Below, one piece after another: positions 8,053 to 13,422 of a stretch of DNA of 13,422 nucleotides. How positions within the stretch are numbered: position 1 is the stretch's first letter; every line of letters starts with the position of its first letter. Made by a program: the position numbers and the translations under genes. The notes under the pieces were generated by a model, which was given only the letters and a program-made list of their open reading frames with translations, was not told where the DNA came from and searched no databases. Source of the DNA: an uncultured Erysipelotrichaceae bacterium (GTDB lineage Bacteria; Bacillota_I; Bacilli_A; Erysipelotrichales; Coprobacillaceae); assembly GCA_900538465.1 (NCBI GenBank), contig UPXV01000047.1:1-13422 (forward strand), given 5' to 3'.

Positions 8053-11000
8053 TTATTTTAACTTTCTTTTCTTGATACTCATTGCTAATCCTAACAAGGA
8101 AGCTCCCAATAAAATACCATATCCTATCAATGGACTCTCATCACCTGTCTTTGTTGATGACTGTGTTGGTGTATTTGTTGCATTGTTGTTTCCTTGATTC
8201 TTATCTTCTGTATCGCCTGAAACGATATCTTTATAGAGAATGACATATCTTGAGAATTTATGACTCTCTACTGTGATTGTTTCCAATTTCTCATCCTTAT
8301 CTTCTAGTATCGCATGTTCCCCTTCATGAACTCTTAACAATGAATAGATTCTGACAGTATTTCCTTCTGGCAGCAATTCATTAGGTACATCAATAATCAA
8401 TTGAATTGGCTTATTAAGTTCTGTAATCTTTTCTTTTTCACCGTTTCCAATTTGTTTATAGATGCTTATATCCAAATGTTTCCCTGTCTTGTAATCACTT
8501 ATCTTTGATTGATCAATGGCTTCTGGTTCATCTTCCAATGGAACACATTCCAATGTGATAAGAATATCATTCCCTTTGTTATACATCTCATAATCTTCTT
8601 TTGTTAAAACTGCACCTAGAATATCCTGCTTATCTGGTATTGTTATATTCTCTGGACCTTCCACCTTGATAATGACATCAACATGTCCCTCACTGATTAT
8701 CTGGTATTGATAGATGCCAATTTCACTATCATCCATTCCTTCTTTTATAGCAATGGCTTTGATTGTCACATCCTTATCTAAAACAATTCCTTTTTCATAA
8801 ACTAGACTCTCCTGAGTTGGAAGACTTCCATCAGTTGTATAATAAATCTTGGCATCTGGTGTTGAAGTTGACAATTCAACTATTGTTCCCTTCTTTATTG
8901 ATTCTCCATTCAATGAAGACGTTGGCTTTTCAACTTGTTCAAGCATCTTATATTCATATGTCACAACATCACTATCTACATAATTTTTCTGATCATTCAT
9001 TGTTGCCCAAATCTTCAATGTTGTATCTTGTGTAATCTTAATAAGGCTTCCATTGGCATAAACTTTTCCATTTGTCTTTGGATCACTACCATCCAATGTA
9101 TAATAGAGAGTTGCCTTCTTTGTTTCACATGACAATGATATATTATTTGACTTGCGTGAAATCTTTCCACTGGCATGACTTGATATTGGATTGGAAACTT
9201 GAAGCTTAATTCTATATTGGAAGACTGACACTTCACTATCCTTCATCTCATCTTTAATAGCAATGGCCTTGATTGTCATATCCTCTTCAATAAGAATTGG
9301 ACTTGTATATTTCAAACTTGATGATGATGGCACACTACCATCAACTGTATAATAGATTGTTGCACCTTGAGTTGAACTTGATAATTCCACTTTTGTCCCT
9401 TTGTCAACTCTCTTATCCGCAGCAACATTTGATACAGGTTTTGATACAGTCTGTATTTCTTCATATTTTGCATAAAGTTCGATATCCTTTACAACTGCAA
9501 GATCAAAATCATATTGATTTTTATACGCCTCATCACTATACCATCCAACAAATTTATACCCTGCTTTTGTTGGATTTTCTGGTTGAGTGACTTTTGTATT
9601 ATAATCTACAACCTGATTCTTAATTTCTGTTCCACCATAAGTATGGAATATAACTGTGTATTGATTTATCTTCCAGTTAGCCTTGAAAGTTTTATCACCT
9701 GTAGATCCTTTAGCAATTGTCGTTACTGGTTCATCTTTATCACCATATGTCCATCCAATAAACGTATAACCAGCCTTTGTTGGTGCCTTCAATTGAATAT
9801 CAGCACTTTCAACTGTATATTGAGATGGATTGGATTTATCATTTGTTCCTCCATTCAATTCATAGGAAATTGTATAGTTGACAGGATTCCATTTTGCATA
9901 TAGCGTCATATTTGATGTCACGACATCTTTATCAAAGTCCCATTTTTCTGTCAGCTCACTATCTTTGTACCATTCAACAAATTCATATCCCACTTTTGTT
10001 GGATTCTCAGGTCGAGTGACTTTTGTATTATAATCTACAACTTGATTCTCAATTTCTGTTCCTTCAAGAGTGTTGAATGTCACTGTGTATTGATTTATCT
10101 TCCAGTTAGCCTTGAAAGTTTTATCACCAGTAGATCCTTTGACAATTGTCGTTACTGGCTCATCTTTATCACCATATGTCCATCCAACAAATGTATATCC
10201 TGTCTTTGTTGGTGTCTTCAATTGAATATCAGCACTTTCAACTGTATATTGAGATGGATTGTCACTATGATTTGTTCCTCCATTCAATTCATAGGAAATT
10301 GTATAGTTGACAAGATTCCATTTTGCATACAGTGTCACATTTGATGTCACGACATCTTTATCAAAGTCCCATTTTTCTATCAGCTCACTATCTTTGTACC
10401 ATTCAACAAATTCATATCCTGTTTTTGTTGGATTCTCAGGTCGAGTGACTTTTTTATTATATTCAACAATCTGATTTGAATATTTTTCATTAAAAATTGT
10501 AAAAATGACATTATAATTTTCAGGAGTCCATTTTGCATGTAACTCAATATCTTTTGTAACGAAATCTTTGCTAAAATCCCATTGTGTTGTACATTCTTCA
10601 TCAGTATACCAACCACCAAAAATATAATGTTCTTTAACTGGAGAGTTTGGTTGTTGAATCAAACCGTTATAATCAATCGTTTGTGATTCTACACTTGTTC
10701 CATCATGACTATTAAAGGTTACAGTAAAGTGTTTTATTTCCCAACAAGCCGTGAAAGTTTTATTACCTGTAGATCCTTTAGCAATTGTCACTTCTTCAAC
10801 TGGCTCACCATTGCCATCACATTTCCATCCTTTAAACGTATATCCTTCTTTTGATGGATTCTTCAATGTAATACTTTCACTTTCTATTGTATATGATGAT
10901 GGGTTATCACTATGATTTGTTCCTCCATCCAAATCATAACTGATTTTATATTCTACAGTTTTCCATTTTGCATACAATGTCATATTTGATGTCACAACAT

Positions 11001-12735
11001 CTTTATCAAAATCCCATTTCGTTGTATATTTATCATCTGTATACCAACCATCAAATACATAATGTTCTTTTGTAGGATCAGAAGTAGGACTTATCAATTT
11101 TGAACCTTCTATTACTTCTACTGAACTAACTGCTGTACCACCTACACTATCAAATTGAACAATATATTTTGTTTCGGCTTTTTTTACTAATTTGATTGTA
11201 TTATCATCTGTATTTACTGCTAAGATATATTTTGCATCTTCATGATCACTTGAAAGATGAGTAAAATCATCATTAAAATCTGTGTTGGAAGAAGAATCCT
11301 TTTGAGCTAAAACAATACCCTCACTCAAATCAGATTCATCAATTCCAATACCAACATTAGCATCTTGTCCTAAATCTTTAATCATAACTTTATTCCAAAA
11401 TGCATTATTTAATTGAAGATTTGCATCAACATTATCTTTTATAATAACATTTCCATTTAAACTCAATTGTCCTTTAGTATTAAAATTCACACCAATATTA
11501 TTGTCAGTTAATTTATCACTATTTATTTGCACATTTCCATAGTGTGCATTATCATAACGATCCACATATATACCTGTTTCGCATTTTGATATTGTATTTG
11601 ATTGCGTTTCTAATAATCCACCAGCCGCATCAATACCAATTGAACAATTCGTAAAATGAGAATTTAGTATTTTAACAGAAGAATTATAAGCACTTTGTAT
11701 ATTCACTCCAATAGATTTTTTATCTTGACCATCAATAGTTAAATTATCAATAGTTCCATTAAAATGAGATTGCAATTGTACTAATCCATAATTATTATAG
11801 CAATTTTCAAATTGAATATCTTTCATCTGAAAATTGAAATTTGTAGAAGATTTAAAACATATAGGAGCATTATTAGATTCTCCCCATTTAGAATCAAGAG
11901 ATTGAAAATTTTTAAATAAGCAGTTAGTCAATGTCATATTTTGAAAACCACTATATTGGTCACTATCAGTATTATATATACCACCTGCATTCCAACAATC
12001 TATACTTGAATTATCCAAGGTAATATTTTCTAAAGTAAATGATGTTAAATTAGTCCCCCAGATTTCTACCAAACTATAACCATTATTGCTACCTCTTTTA
12101 ATTGTTCCATTAGATATTTTAAGAGAATGAGCAACTGGATCCGAAGGTTCATTAGACAAATAATTTGTAAGCTCTTTATTGATGCCTTCCCCTTGATTAA
12201 GGATAAGAATTTTTCCAGATAAATCTATCTCTACATTACCATTTGAAGCTCTATTTTTTGATAAACATTCTGCTTTAAACTCATCAAAACTAATTTCATT
12301 ACCATCAGCATAAGTAGAAACATCTTTTTGAGCTTCTTGTTGTGCCTTTAGTTGTTCTTCATATTGACAAGGTTGTCCTTGCACTGCTTCTACATATCCA
12401 CACTTATCATCATGAACATGTTCGCATGGATGTCCTTCTATTGCTGGTCGATATGAACATTTTTCATCATGATCAATGATTCCATCTCCATCTTTATCCA
12501 CACAATTCATATCACATGGTATTTCTTTTTGTGCTTCTACATATCCACATTTTTCATCATGAACATGTTCACATGGATGCCCTTCTATCGCCTCAACATA
12601 ACCACAATTTGCATCATGAACGTGTTGAACAGTTTCATTTTCAGCTGATGCATGAAATGGAATAATAATTAAAAAAACAAATATTCCAAATAAAATTCTC
12701 CCTACAGTCACGAATTTTCTGTTTTGATTTTCCAT
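8053..12735 (-). CDS. Large modular cell-surface protein (probable adhesin)
   Basis: Secreted, anchored protein of 1,560 residues. The signal peptide has a hydrophobic core at about 13-27 and likely cleavage after HASA (31). Then come His/Cys-rich repeats (38-123) with an EF-hand-like loop (80-91), a linker, and a probable right-handed beta-helix (about 165-470) with many short strands such as IGVNFN. Eight InlB/Listeria-Bacteroides (Flg_new-type) repeats follow (about 522-1091), then three chitobiase C-terminal-type beta domains (about 1097-1346, with IYYTxDGSxP motifs), a beta domain ending FSRYVILYKD (about 1350-1503), and a Thr/Asn/Ser linker. The end is TKTGDES, a membrane segment (about 1536-1553) and a KKRK tail, like a sortase signal without the usual LP. 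It starts behind GAGGAGGAG, 36 bp after the NTF2-like gene and probably co-transcribed. Adhesion or glycan binding is inferred from the domains; no catalytic site is visible. Confidence 0.93.
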   Translation of the reverse strand: MENQNRKFVTVGRILFGIFVFLIIIPFHASAENETVQHVHDANCGYVEAIEGHPCEHVHDEKCGYVEAQKEIPCDMNCVDKDGDGIIDHDEKCSYRPAIEGHPCEHVHDDKCGYVEAVQGQPCQYEEQLKAQQEAQKDVSTYADGNEISFDEFKAECLSKNRASNGNVEIDLSGKILILNQGEGINKELTNYLSNEPSDPVAHSLKISNGTIKRGSNNGYSLVEIWGTNLTSFTLENITLDNSSIDCWNAGGIYNTDSDQYSGFQNMTLTNCLFKNFQSLDSKWGESNNAPICFKSSTNFNFQMKDIQFENCYNNYGLVQLQSHFNGTIDNLTIDGQDKKSIGVNIQSAYNSSVKILNSHFTNCSIGIDAAGGLLETQSNTISKCETGIYVDRYDNAHYGNVQINSDKLTDNNIGVNFNTKGQLSLNGNVIIKDNVDANLQLNNAFWNKVMIKDLGQDANVGIGIDESDLSEGIVLAQKDSSSNTDFNDDFTHLSSDHEDAKYILAVNTDDNTIKLVKKAETKYIVQFDSVGGTAVSSVEVIEGSKLISPTSDPTKEHYVFDGWYTDDKYTTKWDFDKDVVTSNMTLYAKWKTVEYKISYDLDGGTNHSDNPSSYTIESESITLKNPSKEGYTFKGWKCDGNGEPVEEVTIAKGSTGNKTFTACWEIKHFTVTFNSHDGTSVESQTIDYNGLIQQPNSPVKEHYIFGGWYTDEECTTQWDFSKDFVTKDIELHAKWTPENYNVIFTIFNEKYSNQIVEYNKKVTRPENPTKTGYEFVEWYKDSELIEKWDFDKDVVTSNVTLYAKWNLVNYTISYELNGGTNHSDNPSQYTVESADIQLKTPTKTGYTFVGWTYGDKDEPVTTIVKGSTGDKTFKANWKINQYTVTFNTLEGTEIENQVVDYNTKVTRPENPTKVGYEFVEWYKDSELTEKWDFDKDVVTSNMTLYAKWNPVNYTISYELNGGTNDKSNPSQYTVESADIQLKAPTKAGYTFIGWTYGDKDEPVTTIAKGSTGDKTFKANWKINQYTVIFHTYGGTEIKNQVVDYNTKVTQPENPTKAGYKFVGWYSDEAYKNQYDFDLAVVKDIELYAKYEEIQTVSKPVSNVAADKRVDKGTKVELSSSTQGATIYYTVDGSVPSSSSLKYTSPILIEEDMTIKAIAIKDEMKDSEVSVFQYRIKLQVSNPISSHASGKISRKSNNISLSCETKKATLYYTLDGSDPKTNGKVYANGSLIKITQDTTLKIWATMNDQKNYVDSDVVTYEYKMLEQVEKPTSSLNGESIKKGTIVELSTSTPDAKIYYTTDGSLPTQESLVYEKGIVLDKDVTIKAIAIKEGMDDSEIGIYQYQIISEGHVDVIIKVEGPENITIPDKQDILGAVLTKEDYEMYNKGNDILITLECVPLEDEPEAIDQSKISDYKTGKHLDISIYKQIGNGEKEKITELNKPIQLIIDVPNELLPEGNTVRIYSLLRVHEGEHAILEDKDEKLETITVESHKFSRYVILYKDIVSGDTEDKNQGNNNATNTPTQSSTKTGDESPLIGYGILLGASLLGLAMSIKKRKLK
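8698..9447 (-). repeat. Three chitobiase-C-terminal-type beta domains in the surface protein
   Basis: Residues 1097-1176, 1180-1263 and 1268-1346 each begin with V-x-x-P, carry the signature ATIYYTVDGS, ATLYYTLDGS or AKIYYTTDGS, and end in a strand like YQYQI. This matches the CHB_HEX_C_1 type of immunoglobulin-like domain found in surface and carbohydrate-active proteins. Copies 1 and 3 are most alike (both TIKAIAIK); copy 2 is diverged. They probably act as stalk or binding modules. Confidence 0.85.
9463..11172 (-). repeat. Eight InlB/Listeria-Bacteroides-type repeats of two subtypes
   Basis: Residues 522-1091 hold eight units of about 67-72 residues. Subtype A has a YxVxF strand, ENPTKxGYxFxxWY and LYAKW. 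Subtype B has YxISYxLNGGTN, NPSxYTVES and a KGSTGxKTFxANW ending. The order is A-B-A-A-B-A-B-A. Each unit resembles the small beta-grasp InlB B-repeat fold, usually a spacer or adhesion element in Gram-positive surface proteins. The last unit ends AKY instead of AKW. Confidence 0.85.
9592..10449 (-). repeat. 429-bp in-frame tandem duplication inside the surface-protein gene
   Basis: Two adjacent 143-codon units (10,021-10,449 and 9,592-10,020; residues 763-905 and 906-1048) both begin with VTRPENPTK and end with VVDYNTK. By my count they differ at 16 of 143 residues, and long DNA stretches are identical, for example the bases encoding DKTFKANWKINQYTV. Each unit spans the end of one A repeat, a whole B repeat and the start of the next A. 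A third partial copy begins at residue 1049 (VTQPENPTK). This points to fairly recent unequal recombination or slippage, with scope for length variation between strains. Confidence 0.9.
11326..12243 (-). other. Probable right-handed beta-helix domain of the surface protein
   Basis: Residues 165-470 show the rhythm of a parallel beta-helix: repeated short hydrophobic strands separated by Asn/Gly/Ser/Thr-rich turns, for example LKISNGTI, FTLENITLDNSS, MTLTNCLFKN, VKILNSHFTN and NTISKCETGIYV. Such domains occur in pectate-lyase-like enzymes and in non-enzymatic adhesins. I see no convincing catalytic residues. Several Cys in NC/KC turns could pack as a ladder. The fold is inferred from pattern only. 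Confidence 0.6.
12367..12624 (-). repeat. His/Cys-rich 19-residue repeats with an embedded EF-hand loop
   Basis: Units of the form HVHDxxCGYVEAxxxxPC start at residues 38, 57 and 106, with a diverged unit at 87-104 (IDHDEKCSYRPAIEGHPC). Units 2 and 4 lie 147 bp apart and share long near-identical DNA. Before the diverged unit is a canonical 12-residue EF-hand-type loop, DKDGDGIIDHDE (80-91), with acidic residues at positions 1, 3, 5, 9 and 12. Similar HVHD/CGY arrays occur at the start of surface proteins of gut Firmicutes. Metal binding is inferred from the residues, not shown. Confidence 0.85.
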
Positions 12736-12771
12736 CTTTTCTCCTCCTCAATCCTTTATTTTTTTATATTT

Positions 12772-13158
12772 TTAATTGGAATAATGTATATGGACAATCT
12801 TCCATAACTGCCGTTTCCCCTTACTCCAGATGAAGCTTAGATTCACTTTATAACTTTTCTGATTTTTCAATTGTATTTTCAGCATCACTATAACTGCAAT
12901 GACATCTTCTTTTATTTCATTGACTAATGTTGTGATGATTTCAACACTTATGCAGTCACTTGTGTTTTTTTGATTATGAAAATATTTTTCTATTTCTTTT
13001 TTTGATGTATAAACATTTTTACCTACTGAAACAATACAGCTCATCTTCTCATCAAAGAAGCCTGAAATATCCTTAAAATTTTGATGAGAAAAATAAAGTT
13101 GTATGACTTGTCTAGTTAGTAAATCTAATTTTATAGAATTACTAATTTTTGTTGGCAT
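12772..13158 (-). CDS. Small NTF2/SnoaL-like protein
   Basis: Predicted cytoplasmic protein of 128 residues with no signal peptide or membrane segment. The layout resembles an NTF2/SnoaL-like cone fold: an N-terminal helix (TRQVIQLYFSHQN), then FFDEKMSCIVSVGKNVYTSKKEIEKYF in two parts (a 'charge the pocket, then helix' pattern), then alternating strands ending VNLSFIWSK and WKIVHIHYSN. The final W-K-I-x-H-x-H is typical of gut-bacterial NTF2-like domains, which are often fused to LytTR regulators or sensor kinases; here the domain stands alone. No enzyme activity can be assigned. A start at 13,224 is possible, but the ATG at 13,158 follows a very strong ribosome binding site by 8 bp, and the upstream extension would translate that site. 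It lies 36 bp before the surface-protein gene with no terminator between, so the two are probably one operon. Confidence 0.7.
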   Translation of the reverse strand: MPTKISNSIKLDLLTRQVIQLYFSHQNFKDISGFFDEKMSCIVSVGKNVYTSKKEIEKYFHNQKNTSDCISVEIITTLVNEIKEDVIAVIVMLKIQLKNQKSYKVNLSFIWSKGKRQLWKIVHIHYSN

Positions 13159-13166
13159 ACCCTTAG

Positions 13167-13178
13167 CCTCCTCCTCCC
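13167..13178 (-). promoter_or_regulatory. Very strong ribosome binding site fixing the small-gene start
   Basis: The minus strand carries GGGAGGAGGAGG, ending 8 bp before the ATG at 13,158. It is one of the strongest sites in the window and would lie inside the coding region if the upstream start at 13,224 were used. Confidence 0.8.
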
Positions 13179-13246
13179 ACAATAAATTATTGATATTTTT
13201 GTATATTCCAAAGCAAAAAAGCATGATAAAAAGAATCTTTTTTTAT

Positions 13247-13278
13247 CTTTACCACATAATAACCATTATGTTGTAAAG
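13247..13278. promoter_or_regulatory. Long inverted repeat upstream of the NTF2-like gene, candidate operator
   Basis: Arms CTTTACCACATAAT (13,247-13,260) and ATTATGTTGTAAAG (13,265-13,278) pair at 13 of 14 positions around the 4-bp centre AACC. It lies just after the terminator of the upstream unit and about 90 bp before the small gene. A TATTAT box (13,256-13,261, minus strand) falls across its centre, with a weak TTTATG 17 bp upstream, so it may overlay the promoter of the small gene and surface-protein operon. It lacks a following T-run on either strand suited to a strong terminator. Operator is my preferred reading. Confidence 0.55.
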
Positions 13279-13281
13279 CAT

Positions 13282-13329
13282 AAAAAAAAGGGTCTCTTCA
13301 AAAGAATTTTCTTTCTTTTTTCAGACCCT
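13282..13329 (-). terminator. Rho-independent terminator of an unseen gene to the right
   Basis: On the minus strand AGGGTCT and AGACCCT (13,323-13,329 and 13,289-13,295) form the outer stem. Inside it AAAAGAA and TTCTTTT form a second 7-bp stem with a 6-nt loop. The hairpin runs directly into eight T residues. This is the strongest terminator in the window and separates the surface-protein operon from whatever lies upstream. Confidence 0.85.
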
Positions 13330-13422
13330 GATTGATAAAAAATAAAGAAATATGAAGTTTTTAAACAAAAAACTTACTAAATTTCTGATTATCTTTTCAT
13401 AAGTTGGTAAATGCCGATATAT
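13330..13422. other. Right-edge region, no gene identified
   Basis: This 93-bp stretch leads into the terminator. On the minus strand one frame is open from the edge to a TGA at 13,321-13,323, inside the hairpin (beginning IYRHLPTYEK). The other two frames stop at 13,390 and 13,399. Any of them could be the end of the upstream gene. I do not recognise a family from so few residues. Confidence 0.4.

Noticed and set aside
8763..10344. Several plus-strand open frames opposite the surface-protein gene
   Set aside because: They mirror its repeats, lack ribosome binding sites, and have compositions typical of antisense reading of repeat coding DNA.
9592..10449. Regular repeats that might suggest a CRISPR array
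   Set aside because: The repeats are long, in frame, coding and without unique spacers of constant length; they are protein-domain duplications.
11326..12243. Pectate lyase or other polysaccharide-cleaving enzyme in the beta-helix
   Set aside because: The strand pattern fits a beta-helix, but I could not see a conserved catalytic set; adhesin-type helices look the same at this level.
13159..13224. Longer start for the NTF2-like gene at 13,224
   Set aside because: The extra 22 residues would translate the strong GGAGGAGG site, and no ribosome binding site precedes that start.
13355..13375. Small A/T-only hairpin (AAGTTTTT / AAAAACTT)
   Set aside because: It has only one G-C pair and lies upstream of a much stronger terminator; such hairpins are common by chance in AT-rich DNA.
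13321..13422. Possible end of a transposase or other gene at the right edge
   Set aside because: Only 33 residues are visible, the stop would lie inside the terminator stem, and no family is recognisable; two other frames are equally possible.

Overview
The window looks like chromosomal DNA of a low-GC, Gram-positive gut-type Firmicute. The Erysipelotrichia/Coprobacillus group is my best guess; this is an inference from AT-rich sequence, strong AGGAGG-type ribosome binding sites, the family style of the surface protein, and an unusually short SMC. TGA is used as a stop (end of the response regulator), so the genetic code is standard. All supported genes lie on the minus strand and so read from right to left.

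Right part (about 13,422 to 8,053). A bipartite hairpin followed by eight T residues (13,282-13,329) ends the transcript of an unseen gene to the right. Next comes a long, nearly perfect inverted repeat (13,247-13,278), then a small NTF2/SnoaL-like gene (12,772-13,158). 36 bp further on is a 1,560-residue cell-surface protein (8,053-12,735). In order it has a signal peptide, a His/Cys-rich repeat array with an embedded EF-hand-type loop, a probable right-handed beta-helix, eight InlB/Listeria-Bacteroides-type repeats of two alternating subtypes, three chitobiase-C-terminal-type beta domains, a C-terminal beta domain, and a membrane anchor with a TKTGD sorting-like motif. A hairpin at 8,012-8,041 closes this unit.

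Left part (7,905 to 114). An extended -10 promoter, overlapped by a perfect 9-3-9 palindrome, starts a tight six-gene run: OmpR-family response regulator, sensor kinase, smc, ftsY, ylxM and ffh. Gaps are 16 bp or less, and the first two genes overlap by 4 bp. smc-ftsY-ylxM-ffh is the classic Firmicute module joining chromosome condensation to co-translational protein targeting: FtsY is the SRP receptor, Ffh the SRP GTPase, and YlxM an SRP accessory protein. What stands out is the two-component system directly upstream, so that its promoter probably also drives smc and the SRP genes.

The last 113 bp at the left hold no supported gene, only a short coding-like stretch broken by a stop. The most unusual items are the modular surface protein (its His/Cys/EF-hand head and a 429-bp internal tandem duplication), the shortened SMC, and the two palindromes placed like operators. 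I see no clear new defence or mobile system, and no CRISPR, tRNA or rRNA.
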